A program made the translations under genes and the position numbers. Below are positions 45,760-56,868 of a DNA stretch of 64,000 nt, piece after piece. The DNA lies in the NCBI GenBank assembly GCA_015847255.1, contig JADLZK010012357.1, positions 1 through 64,000 of the forward strand, given 5' to 3'. Below the pieces are notes generated by a model. The model searched no databases and was not told the DNA's origin. It was given only the letters and a program-made list of their open reading frames with translations. Each line of letters begins with the position of its first letter. Within the stretch, counting starts at the first letter, position 1. The DNA is from Hyparrhenia diplandra (taxonomy: Eukaryota > Streptophyta > Magnoliopsida > Poales > Poaceae).

Positions 45760-47275
45760 CTACAGCGGCTTGGCCACGAGCCGGAGGGGGCACCTGCCTG
45801 GGCGTGGTCAGCCCGGGCGCGTCCGACATGTCGAGGTCCCCGGCGCCGCGCCGCCCGGCATCGCCCAGTCGAACAGGCGCACCAGGTTCGCCAGCGCGAG
45901 CTCCACGGTGGCCAGCCCGAAGTGCATCCCGGGGCAGACCCGGCGGCCGGCGCCGAACGGGACGAACTGGAAGTGCGCGCCCCGGAAGTCCACCTCGCTC
46001 TCGCTACCCAAGAACCTCTCGGGGCGGAAGTCGTCAGGCGCGGTCCACGACGCCGGGTCGCGGCCCACGGCCCAGGCGTTGACGAACACGCGGGTGCCCC
46101 GGGCCACGTGGAAGCCCAGCACGGTGGTGTCGCGCATGCACTCGCGGGGCAGGAGCAGCGGCACGGGCGGGTGCAGACGCAGGGTCTCCTTCACCACGGC
46201 CCGCAGGTACGGCGTCGTCGCGTTCTTGCCGCTGCCGGCCGCGCGGAGTTCGCTCTTGAGCCGCTCCATGGCCGTGGGGTTCCTTACCAGCTCCGACATG
46301 GCCCACTCCAGCGTGATGAAGGACGTCTCGGTCCCGGCCGCGAACATGTCCGCCAGCAGCGACTTGATAGCGTCCCTGCTGAGCTCGAACCCGTCGTCCT
46401 GCTTCTCGTCCGCCTGCAGCGCCAGCAGCACGTCCACGAAATCCTCCTCCTCCTCGCCGCCTTCGCCGTCTACACGGCGCCGGGATTCGTGCTCCTGGAT
46501 CACCTTCTCCAGCAGCTCGTCCCACCGCTTGAAGTTCCGCCACGCCCTCGCGCCGGCGCCGGACAGCGCGTCCGCCCACGCCAGCGACGGGAAGTAGTCC
46601 CCGACGCAGAAACCGCCCAGCAGCGCCGTGTTCTCCTCGATCAGCGCCCGGAACACCTCGCTCCTCCGCGCCTCCTCCTCCCGGGACATCCCCGCCCGGT
46701 GCCGGACACCGCCCGGCAGATGACGCCGTTCGCGAAGCCGTACAGCGCCTTGCTCAAGTCCACCACGCCGCCCACAGACGCCGCGTGCTCCCTGATGGTC
46801 CGCACCAGCGCGGCGACCTCCCGCTGCCGCATGCCGTGGAAGCTATGCGACCGCGAGGCGCTGAGGACGCGTGCGGAGCAGAGGCGGCGCACGTGCCGCC
46901 AGTGCTCGCCGTGGGGCGCGAACACGAGGTCCTGGAACCCGTACGTCAGGATCTCGGCCGTGCGGAAGTAAGGCCGCGTGCCGAAGGCGCCGTCGTGCTC
47001 TCGCATCAGCGCCGCGGCGGCGGCCGGGGAGGACGCCACCAGCGCGGGTACCTGGCCCAGGCGGAGCCGCATGAGGTCGGGCGCGCCGTGCGTCGCGGCG
47101 AGTGTGCGCAGGGCACGGTGGGGAGAGCTCCCACCTGGTGTAGGTTTCCGATCAGAGGCAAGCCACGGGGAGATGGAGGGAGGCGACGTGCGTTCCGGCC
47201 GGCGGCATAGACCTTGGTTAGGTACAAGAAGCCAAGGAGGAAAGGGACCAGGAGAAGCAGGGAAGGGAGCTCCAT
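45760..47275 (-). pseudogene. Cytochrome P450, CYP71-clan, with several frame breaks
   Basis: Minus strand, single exon, about 505 codons from the ATG at 47275-47273 (MELPSLLLLVPFLLGFLYL membrane anchor) to a TAG at 45762-45760. Order of motifs: proline hinge RRLPPSPRGLPLIGNLHQVG; WRHVRRLCSARVLS (C-helix); I-helix AGTETSFITLEW; K-helix KETLRLHPP; FRPERFLG; heme-binding FGAGRRVCPG with the cysteine ligand. Four single-base indels in G/C runs break the frame: losses near 47120-47123, 46690-46693 and 45838-45841, and a gain near 45786-45790. Compared with the family, about 10-15 residues are also missing between SELRAAGSGKN and TTPYLRAVV, next to the usual CYP71 intron site, and no intron is present. 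Monooxygenase on the ER membrane by family; substrate unknown. Isolated, with no related neighbour. Confidence 0.88.
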
Positions 47276-47778
47276 GGGCATCGGCCTGTTCCAAGAACGC
47301 TTCACCCTGGCACTGAGCTCTGTACAAGCTGAATCGAAGACGATCAGTGAGCTGAGAACAGATCCTTTGTACAAGATTTTTTTTAAAAAGATAACATCAT
47401 TAGAATATTTCCATTTAAAAACAATTTTGACATCATTTTTGTTCTATCTTTGCATATTTATTTATTTATTGGGTATTTGTCGAGGTGCAGCATAAACAAA
47501 TAAATAAAACTGAAACTGCTGTTGGACTGGACAAGAGGGGTTGAGTGAAGACTTTGCTGACCAATCTGATGGCTCCAGTCTCCAGCTCCAGCTGAATATG
47601 AAAGTGGGACATCGCTGTCGTTTTGGATGGTTTTTTTTTAAGGACGGCAAAAGCTTTGTCGTTTTGGACTGTGATCTTGCGTTTTGCACAATCTAAATGT
47701 TGTCTTCGTTTTCCATTTATACTGAAAATAAAAACGCAAATTGTACAAAAATGGGCAATTCTATTGTTTGACACGATA
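47276..47778. other. Upstream flank of the P450, no gene
   Basis: AT-rich. A second in-frame ATG lies two codons before the chosen P450 start (47281-47279). No convincing TATA box found. The short ORFs at 47462-47826 are not supported. Confidence 0.4.
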
Positions 47779-47779
47779 C

Positions 47780-47918
47780 GGCACCTGACACCACAACCGA
47801 CTAATTCAACAATATGCCAAATTTGACACCTGACGCCACAACCGAATAATTCGAAAAATATGCCGAATTTGGCACCTGACGCTACAACCGTCTAATAATT
47901 TGACAATATGCAGAATTT
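47780..47918 (+). repeat. Three tandem copies of a 46-bp unit
   Basis: Units at 47780, 47825 and 47871 each read G(G/A)CACCTGAC, then (C)ACAACCG, AATA(T)TGC and end in AATTT, with point differences. Confidence 0.85.
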
Positions 47919-48985
47919 TGCTCCAACTATACGGGTTGTTTCATCTCCTTGCCCTTATCGTTTAATGGCAAAGCAATGAAGAATGAAACAGCCCATATTG
48001 TCAAAGTGTTCAGATAAAACTGGTTTATGGTAATGTCATGATGTGCTTGTTCAATTCTTTCAGTATTCTGAGAGTTGCGTTGAAAAGAATACAGCAATTC
48101 AAGATATAAATAACCTATATGGCTCACCGCGATATACATATAACCCAAATTTTGGATTCTTGGTCATATTGGTGATCTTACCCTGATATGTATAACCGAT
48201 ATATAATCATCAAAATTCTGTACCAATGCCTCAGAAATTACAAGGGGAGAGCCAAGCTGTTACCTTTTGAATCTTACAGTTAAAACCTACGATGTGTATT
48301 CCCTTTCCCATGTATGTATAGGACTGACGGCAGCTGGGTATGCCTTGAAGCGAAATGATTTCAGTGACATCATGACGAACGAAATGAATCTGTAGCCCTT
48401 GGCGACCTGAGCAGAATACCATCGGCAGCAGATCTCAGAGGAATTCTTCAGCTGCATAGCCATCCTCATCCGCATGTTTAGGAAGCCGAATCGGTAGATT
48501 TGGTGGGAGACCTGTGATGCGATCTGGTGAGACATTATGAACATGACCAATTACAGGTCAGAAGAAATGTAAATGCAGACATACCATCCACCATATCCTT
48601 TGTCTTGTGAAGAAGAAAAGTCCCAGAAAGGGTTGTAACGAAGCCACACACCTCTGTTACTATTTGCGTTGTATTTTGACGGTCCAGTTCTGCATGCAAA
48701 CAGAGTACATATTAAAACAGCACCAAAGCATTGTGAAGGGGATTCACTGGTGCACTATGACGGTTAATCTTATGTAACCATGTTTCCTATTAGAGAACGT
48801 ATCCAGCACACCAACTTTGTATGCAACCATGCACACTAGCGATCTGGGCGCTTGATTCTCCAACCAAAGGCCAAGAAGCGAGGACAGCTATTTTTACAAA
48901 AACACGCCCGCACGCGCTAGGATTTTTTGCAAAATCCCCCCTGCGCGTCCTATTGCCAGGATCATATGGGCCACATTGGCCACAT
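47919..48985. other. Intergenic, no recognised gene
   Basis: AT-rich DNA. The 73-88 codon minus-strand ORFs at 47927 and 48231-48550 have no domain I know. Confidence 0.4.
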
Positions 48986-49548
48986 ATATGGGGGCATCTG
49001 ATATCCCTTCATCCTTGAACAGGTGTGGGTTTGGTGTGAAAAATGGACCCCAAATGGCAAGCAATTCCATGCCATGAGCATGGCTGCCATCTCCTGGGCT
49101 ATTTGGAAGAAACGCAATGACATTTGTTTTGAAGGAAAAATAAGTTTCATAACCCACTGGAAATTATTAGCCATGCATGTGCGCTGAGTTTTTGGGCAGG
49201 TTTACTGAAAGACGGAGATAAGGAGTTGTGGTCTCAAGCTGTTGAGGCCACTCTACAATTCGTTGTCAACCTGCTGAGCCAGGACCGCCAAGCTCAAGTG
49301 CAGTTGAGGAACGGATATGAAGACGAAGGCGTTGGTGAACTAGAGCAGGATTTGATCCCTGTAGTGGTTAAGTTGGATGTCTTTTTGCTTATCGTTGTGG
49401 TGAACTGTAGGTGTCCGGGGTTAACATGTCCCCCGCGTTTGTTCTGTCGTTCTCGTTCATGTAGTTGTTGTGCGAACTGTCTAAACCTATGTTGTATTTC
49501 CGTTTGAATGAATGGAAATGGGGAAGCCCTTGATAAAAAAAAAAAAAA
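48986..49548 (+). mobile_element. LINE 3' end with poly(A) tail
   Basis: One frame at about 49085-49170 reads AISWAIWKKRNDICFEGK, the typical C-terminal end of a plant LINE ORF2. It is followed by a 3' UTR ending GAAATGGGGAAGCCCTTGAT and an A14 tail at 49535-49548. 5'-truncated, as is usual for LINE insertions. The target duplication was not resolved. Confidence 0.75.
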
Positions 49549-49656
49549 TCTATGTAGTGTCATGCTTAATTCGGCTGATACTCAAGGCTAAGGAAGGAGA
49601 GCTAGTAAGACGCTGCCGAGTGACAGTAGTAGAGGGGCCTAGACTCTTGGTAGTGT

Positions 49657-49887
49657 CACTACCACAAAATGGAATGGCCTTAAGGGTCACCAATTTCCTT
49701 GAGTGGCAAGATTAAACCCTCAAGGAATATATGTTACCTTGGCGATTGTTAAAAAACCCCCCCAAGGAAATGTATATTCCTTGAGTGTAATTTCGTTGAG
49801 CGTAGCCGTCATGATTTACTTCTTAGCGGTTTTGGGGCTTTCCTTAAGGGTCGAAAACCCTCAACGGCATTCAGTCTTGTGATAGTC
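49657..49887. mobile_element. Small degenerate CACTA-like element
   Basis: Left end CACTACCACAAAATGGAATG; right end AGTCTTGTGATAGTC, whose complement is GACTATCACAAGACT. Internal CTTAAGGGTC/ACCCTCAAGG and TTCCTTGAG motifs are inverted. The last base and the TSD are not intact. Confidence 0.5.
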
Positions 49888-52412
49888 GGTGCAAAGTGCA
49901 TGTGCAACGATTGTGCAGGCCGGAGAGGTTGTGGCAATAGTGCAAGCGGCAGCTAACAGAGTCATGGTAATGGATGAAGATCCAAATCCGTGTCGAAAAA
50001 TCCCATTAAAATCCAAATGAAAAATTCCAAACCAGTACTACAAAAAAAAAAAAAATGACTAATGTATAATTCAAGTTTAACCAATATGTCCAATAATAAC
50101 AAAACTATTACAACTGTGTGTTGGCACTACGTCAAAAATTAAATCTAAAGTATTTGCCTCAATCCACATGTGCTAAAGTTGGTTGGAGTGTATTTAAATT
50201 AAGTTTCACTCCTGTACACTTCAACACTTGTGGTTCTTTTTCTAACAAAGCACTTGTGGTTGGGGGGTAGATATATATACATCCAAACATGACCATAAGG
50301 TTTTAGAGAAATAAATAATCTTTGCTAGAGATAACTCAATATGATTGTTTTTTGCTATTTGTAGATATTAGTGTGACTAGATATACATACATATATAGGA
50401 TGACACGCATTAAAAAGCCAAACTTAGAATTTAAAATAGGATGTTCATACCTTGAAATATGAGCAAAATGGACTGAAATAATTTGATGGCGATGCACATT
50501 ATGATTGCTTGCTACTTTGTGTGTAGAATATAAATAGATCCTAGTTAAAAGTCAAACTATAAAATTAAAATCATGTGTCCAAACCTTACCGTGTGTACAG
50601 TAATTATTAATTGTGGGTGTCTGTCGCGCCAAATGCTCCTGACCAGCCCAACCAACACCTCCGAACTTTTATCTAGGTGTCCAACTTTTTTTACTCGAGC
50701 AATAGACAGACTACTGTCCACTGCTCCTTCCTCCCCCACGTGCCACTCGAATGGTGTCAATCCCCACCTACCCACCCGTTCTCACCTCTTTCCTCGGAAG
50801 ATCCGCCATAGCCCATGCTTCTCCCCTCTTCTCCTCCCTATTCCTTGGTAGATCCATCGTCGCGATGTGCCCCATGGGCTAGTTTCCATGTGACTCGCGC
50901 CACAGCAAGCCCCGCGCCCTGCCTCCTTGCTCGTGCTCTCCGTGTTGTTGCTGGTCCTCTCCCTCCATACTGCGACATCCCTGCCGACATCTGTAATAGA
51001 GAGACATCCTTACACAAGCAAGCCATCGGCATGCTGCATCTGGGACAGAGAAGTACTCTCCTGCTGACGGCCATGATCAATTATGTTGCTTGGTTGGAAC
51101 TAGACTCATGAGATTCATGAGCGTACACATAGTGAGTGCGGGAGTTGGAGGGGCCACCGACCACTGCCAGATGGCATTCAGTCGTTCGCACCTGCCCGAT
51201 CTATTGTCACCATGACACCATGACCAGTCAATAGTAATAGAGAGCCGTATAGACTCTTCTTGCCTTGGAGATGTGTCCTAACATGTACCCATGCGACCAA
51301 GAACGAGAAATTAACCTCACAAGGACATGATACCAAGGACCACTTTGAAGGGAAGGGTCAGCAATGACCGGTTGTGATCCAATGCAACAATCCAACATTG
51401 AACATTGGACCATGGAATGGAGCACGTACTTACGAACACTTGTTCAAGTTGACAAGCTACCAAATGTGCTTACAGCCCGTGCAAAATAAATTAAGTCTGC
51501 AGAACGTGCCGTGCATGGCTGCATGTGCATCTCTACAATACAAGGACTCCGTGCAACACACGGACAGTATGCCTGCTCTCCTATCCGTGTACGTACCCCT
51601 GCGACCACAATACACATTCATGGAATGTTGACTTCATATTGGCATGTGTACTTTGCTCGTCCTTGGCCGTGGCAACTTTTTCTTTGACGTGTTCACCGGC
51701 CTCTCCTGCCGGCGGCGGAAAGAGTTCGCCTAGTTCCTCCCGGCTGAACTGGTTACGTTGTCTCTCTGTGCATGTACATACAAGGTTTTTGCACCGCCTA
51801 GTGGTAGCTTCTTGTCGGTAGTCAGAAAACATATCCGTAGAACCTATTCCTTTTTGCCTTTTGTTTTTGGAAACATGGTTTAACTTTTGGTCTCTCTAAC
51901 AGGACTTACATAACAGTTACAAATGAAATGGAGAAAAAGAGAAGAATCAGATCTAGTATAAACAACATGGAAACGGAGATGGGGACGAAAGGTGGGGCTA
52001 AATGGGCTGGAGTTAGAGATTAATGATGATTCGAGGCCAAGCAAGCAGATCCCTGTATACAACACTCAAAACCACCAATCCACCTATGCTCCTATCCAAA
52101 TTTGCTTAAGCGACGGAGATTATTGAACCGAGGGAGTATCACAGAGAAAATGTTGATGCGGTTGCTTTTGTTTTTCTTGCGCTAAAATCAAGATAATCTA
52201 AGTTCATAAAATTCCGTTAGAGAGTCTAAGCTAGTGAAAAACAGAACTAAAGTACACCTTACATCAGCTAGCAGGTAAAAGAGACTAAGAGAGAGGCCCT
52301 AAATTCTAACAGAACACAATTTTTCTACCTAAACAGGAAACCGGAAACCTCATGAGGAAAACACCAACTGAAAGAGGCTAAAAATGAAGAGCGGCGGCCG
52401 GCCGGCCGGCGC
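49888..52412. other. Intergenic, possible remnant of a carbonic anhydrase promoter
   Basis: No gene. At 51441-51480 the stretch TTCAAGTTGACAAGCTACC resembles TTCAAGTTGGACAAGTTACC of the CA2 promoter (7384). An ancient partial duplicate is possible. The (CT)-poor, AT-rich remainder has only short ORFs. Confidence 0.3.
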
Positions 52413-52897
52413 TATAGATTTCCATGCGGCCCGCGGCCCGACAGCCTACCCCGAAGCACGAGGATTTGGCCCGCCGAAGCACAGCCCAGCCCGGCCCGGC
52501 CCGCACGAGGAGCCAAGACGTGCTTGGGCCGACCGAGCACGGCCGAGCATGGCCCGCCCGGCATGTTAAGAAAGGGGAGGCCCGATGACGAATATACTGG
52601 TGATAATATTGTACATATTTGATATATTAGTCCCGATATTTTTATAATTAGTATAATATTGTACAAATATACTGCAATCGTGTAAAATTGACATGTTTTT
52701 AGTGTTGTTCAAAAATTAGCCCGTGGACCGGCACGACATGGCACGACACGATTTGGCCCGTGGGGACGGGTATGAGCTCGAGGTCGCACGGAGCCCGGTG
52801 CAGCCTGGCCCGTGGGGGCACGACGCGTGCCTCGGCGGCACGGCACAGCCCGGCACCAAGACGGCACAGTGCCGGGCGGCACGGTTGGAAATCTATA
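52413..52897. mobile_element. Foldback element with TATAGATTTCCA ends
   Basis: Left TATAGATTTCCATGCGGCCC and right GGGCGGCACGGTTGGAAATCTATA are inverted. GC-rich arms with GGCCCG/GGCACG motifs flank an AT-rich centre (52580-52720). Looks like a non-autonomous hAT-type element. No coding capacity. Confidence 0.6.
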
Positions 52898-53068
52898 ACA
52901 ATCTATAACCGTCGCTGACTTGAGCTCTGACCCTCAGCGTAATTTCTTCGTCCAACTTTGCAGCCGTGGATGGAGCACTCAGTAGTTGCATTGCATGCAT
53001 GCATTGACAAGTTACCGAGCCGTGCACGCTCCAATGGATCGACCATATGCACGATCAATCAATGCTAG

Positions 53069-53306
53069 TACTCCCTCCGTCCCAAAATAAACAACGTTTT
53101 GGGTTTTCGTGCCACAAGTTTGACTCGATTTATAGAAAATATGTAGAAGATTTAAATCTCCAAATAAATTTGTTAAAAAACTAGATCAAAAGATTTTTCA
53201 ATGATACTAATTATGTAATATAAATATTAATCCTATTTTAATATATAATTGTCGATAGATGTTTATCAGAAAGCGAAAACATCATTTATTTTGGAACGGA
53301 GGAGTA
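53069..53306. mobile_element. Stowaway MITE (about 238 bp)
   Basis: TACTCCCTCCGTCCCAAAAT at the left and ATTTTGGAACGGAGGAGTA at the right, inverted, with TA at both outer ends. Confidence 0.9.
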
Positions 53307-54064
53307 GCTACTAGGCCATGCATGCATGCATGCACATCTCTCTACCATGACTCTGTGCAACAGCCGTACCTGAGACGGAGGTCGGGTTTGGGAGGGCTCC
53401 ATGGAGCAGATTATCAGGGTGAATCACTCTCTGATTCTGTGAGGTGATTTTCAATGGAGCGGATTATCAGGGCAGCGACACATATTTTTCAACGAGAAAA
53501 TTATTCTCTTCTATGAAATTTCTAAAATAAACTAAAAGGCTGAGAGCTAAAAAAAAATAGCTTCTCCTGATCCTGTGAAGTGATCCTCCATTTTGATTTT
53601 TGAGAGTTTATGCTAAACACTTTACTAGAGAATCAGATAGCATAGCTCTGCCAAACAGACCCAATATATGCGGACAGATGGTGGGAATATATCCTTTGGG
53701 TGGTATATACATCTTTTTCCTTGCTTTTTTTTCTTTGAACGCCAAGAGAACTTTGACATGAAATAAGAGTTATAAAAAAAGAATTTTAGTTGGCTTAGGT
53801 CAGTCTCAATGGAGCTTTTTATCTCCCGATTTTTAAGATGTGAAATTTTGACATGAAATAGGCGTCTCCCTCAATGTACAGTTTCATTGCACAGTTTCAT
53901 AGACTCGCGGGTCCCACGACCTCTCTCTTCCCTCTCATCTTTCCTGGCGTTGCTCCACGGTGAAACGTTATTTCTATCTCAATTAGGATTTCACATTGTT
54001 TCCAACATCTGGGAAACAACGCTCAGAAGTTTCACCATAGTGAAAAATTTTCCTTCTTTCTCCT
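53307..54064. other. Intergenic upstream of CA6, no gene
   Basis: AT-rich, with an (ATGC)n run at about 53318-53333. The 53000-53050 stretch just before the Stowaway (TTGACAAGTTACCGAGCC, GGATCGACCA) resembles the CA1 promoter block at 2568-2603, so CA6 regulatory DNA may have been split by later insertions. Confidence 0.35.
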
Positions 54065-54076
54065 CACAGTTTCTGC

Positions 54077-54467
54077 CAAAGGGGTCCTAGCCTAATGGTT
54101 AGGATTCTCGAGCGGCACTCCACAGGTCCTGAGTTCAACTCCCCGTGGGAGCGAATTTCAAGTTGTGGTTAAAAAAATCCCTCGTCAGTCCCGTGTGCCA
54201 AAGCACTAGTTAAGAGCCGGCCCGGGTCTCGTTGGGATCGAGCTGTGGGCTCTGGTCGGTATACCGGCGTAGGGGTTACGGTGTGTTCCGGCCCCGGTCA
54301 TCTCCGAATGATTGAGGATCATAGGTCCCATAGGCTAAAAAGGGCTCCTACCGTAAGGGCGGGACTGGGGTTTGGAGATTTTCTCGGTCGGGAACCGAGG
54401 TCTTTTTAAAAAAAAATAATGCTGGTGAGGCGGTCTTTCCCACCCGTCCAAGTTTTTTTTTTTTCCA
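54077..54467 (+). mobile_element. tRNA-derived SINE with 12-bp target duplication
   Basis: Head GGGGTCCTAGCCTAATGGTT holds a pol III A box, and GGTCCTGAGTTCAACTCC the B box (GTTCAACTC). A non-tRNA body of about 300 bp ends in T-rich tracts (54401-54407 and 54453-54464). The sequence CACAGTTTCTGC directly flanks the element at 54065-54076 and 54468-54479. It sits 525 bp upstream of the CA6 ATG. Confidence 0.85.
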
Positions 54468-54781
54468 CACAGTTTCTGCGGGTGCCTTCAACAACATGAA
54501 GAGACACCGTTCTCGTTGTTGTGCCATGGAGTTCTAAAGCCAACGTGTACGCTGAAGCAATACGCCACCCTGGAGCTGGAGTACTGGGGAAGCCTTTATT
54601 GTAAGCTGGTATTCCCCGTCATTTTGTATTGGTTACTTGTTGCTTTATAAAAAGCAGGGTTTACCTTTTTTAGATAAAGAAAAGCAGGGTTTACCTCTAC
54701 CATAGATTTACGGAAAAACAAATATGGACAGCAACGTAGACTCGAGCCTAAAGGAACGTATACTACCTCCAGTAGCGTGGA

Positions 54782-54796
54782 TACGTGCTCGTCCTC
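54782..54796 (+). promoter_or_regulatory. CA6 copy of the shared upstream motif
   Basis: TACGTGCTCGTCCTC, 210 bp before the CA6 ATG, identical over 15 bases to the CA5 motif. No clear TATA box; CATATACC near 54906 is the nearest candidate. Confidence 0.45.
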
Positions 54797-54991
54797 TACT
54801 GCGGCAGCAGGTTTGTTTGACGAGAGATCACCAGCATTATCTCCGTCCTGATCGATTCCTCCAGGAAAAGAGTTCAGCTCCTCCATACCACCTCGTTCGT
54901 GTGTGTACATATACCCTACCATGCCGACCTCCCTACCCATTCCAAATCCACAACGACTACAGAAACAAGCGGCGCACAAAGGACAGTAGCC

Positions 54992-56306
54992 ATGAGTCCA
55001 GCTCGCCACGCCGCCGTCGGGACGCTCCTGGCCGCGGCGATCATGCTCTCCACCTCCGTCCCAGGCGCCAGAGCGCAATCAGAAACAGGTGATTTGTTCG
55101 ATCTCGTATGCACGCCGCGTCTTGCATCGTCCATGTGCTGCACGCCTGCACCTGTCCATGTATGTATCTGACTGGAGGGAGGTTGCATTTTGTTGGTTGC
55201 AGGGCAAGAAGAAGAGGGGTTCAGCTACATCCCGGGCGCGACTAATGGTCCGGAAAAACTGGGGCAAGATCAAGGAGGCGTGGGCCAACTGCAGCGTGGG
55301 GCGGATGCAGTCCCCGATCGACCTCTCCGACCCCAAGCTGGTGCAATCCCTTGGCTACCTCAAAACCTCCTATCGCCCCGCCGACGCCACCATCGTCAAC
55401 AGCGGCCACGACGTCATGGTACGTGATGACCAGACCTGCTGCTGAGATCGGGATGACGGCATGACGCCGATCTATTTGATGAGACTGGGGGCCGTTGATG
55501 ACGCCGGCTGCTGTGCATGCAGGTGAGCTTCGAGGGCGACGCCGGGAGCCTGGTGATCAACGGCACGACGTACTACCTGAAGCAGCTGCACTGGCACACG
55601 CCCAGCGAGCACACCATCGACGGTCGCAGGTACGACATGGAGCTGCACCTGGTGCACCAGAGCTCGGCGAACAAGATTGCGGTGATCGGCATCCTCTACG
55701 AGATCGGCGCCAAGAAAGACCAGTTCCTGCACAAGCTAGAGCCCTATATCAGGCGCGTCCAGAACACGAAGGACCAGCCGGTGCCCGTCGGCATGGTGGA
55801 CCCCAACGGTGCGCGTGGCAACGGCAGCGCCTACTACCGCTACATGGGCTCGCTCACCACGCCGCCCTGCACCGAGGGGGTCGTCTGGACCGTCGTCAAA
55901 AAGGTATGCTCTGGCCTCTGGCTCTTGTTTGCTTCAACGCCGGCCGGCCGGGGTGGCGTCGTTGGCGAGGAGAAAGCTAGGTAGCTGTTACTGGCGTTTC
56001 CTCAAGCTAAGCTTTCCAAGCGCATGCATGCTTTGTGTGCAGATTAGCTCCGTGGCCGAGTACCAGGTGAAGCTTCTCAGGGATGCCTTGCAAGACGTAA
56101 GAGTCCATCTCCATAACTAATTTCCACACGCCTCCTAGTGCTTATGACCAAAAGTCCGTATGAACGGACGCTGGTTTAAATTTGGCTTATTAAACTCCCA
56201 TTGTTGCGTGTTGCAGGGCAATACGATGAACGCGAGGCCGCTCCAGGAGGTGAACAACAGAGACATCAGCATCTTCCGCCCCAAGCCCTATGATTTTTAC
56301 TACTGA
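54992..56306 (+). CDS. Alpha carbonic anhydrase copy 6 (CA6), one frameshift, extra intron
   Basis: Exons 54992-55088, 55203-55418, 55523-55903, 56043-56096, 56217-56306. Unlike CA1-CA5, the first exon is split: a 114-nt GT-AG intron lies just after the signal peptide (MSPARHAAVGTLLAAAIMLS...GARA). An A run at 55254-55258 has five bases where four would give GPENWGKIKEAW; as given, the frame breaks there and the mature domain is read in another frame. All later exons are open and well conserved: NCS sequon and Cys, SGHDVM (His64 equivalent), LHWHTPSEH and ELHLVH zinc ligands, and GSLTTPPC with the full Thr199-Thr200 pair. It is the most diverged copy and closest to the general plant alpha-CA consensus. 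C-terminus ends PYDFYY, longer by one residue. Candidate poly(A) signals at 56439-56453. Recent pseudogene or single-base assembly error. Confidence 0.85.
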
Positions 56307-56868
56307 TGCATCGGCTGATCAACGCAGCTGAGACCATATATCACATTTTTATACCGTATTATAACAGCAACGATCTATGTATCTTGTAATTCTCTATGAT
56401 GTTTGTGTGCACTTGTTTTATGGAATAATCGAATATCAAATAAATAAATAAATGAAAGGTATGGTAGTACTTTTGTTTACTTACAACGAGGTAACATCTA
56501 AATGAAATTTGAGCTATTTATTTTTTAGATTTTTAATTAGTTAATTAATTAAGGAGAAGGGAAAAGAAATATTCTCAAATCCTTTCATCATGCACGAGAG
56601 ACAGAAATGGGCTGTGGGCACCAGGCCCTTGTTCCTGTGCAACCCTTCCTTTCTCTGTGCGTGAGGACCAGGGGCGGCGAGCAAGAGATTTCGAACGACT
56701 CACAGCACAGTGTACGAAAACGATTGATAGCTAGCTGCCACGCTAACTGAGTGTCACGAAATTAGACTATCAATCATTATTACAAGGGTAATTTGACATA
56801 ATCTTTGAAGAATCAGAGAGTTTAGACGGGGATAGCAAGGATCTGAGGCACGGTTAAAGGAAAAAGTC
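56307..56868. other. 3' flank of CA6, no gene
   Basis: 3' UTR with overlapping AATAAA motifs at 56439-56453, then AT-rich DNA. No feature. Confidence 0.45.

Noticed and set aside
45682..46971. Long plus-strand ORF (429 codons)
   Set aside because: Antisense shadow of the P450; GC-rich codon bias keeps the opposite frame open. No motif.
54081..54155. Possible tRNA gene
   Set aside because: A and B boxes are present, but there is no acceptor stem pairing, and the sequence continues into a SINE body with T tail and target duplication.
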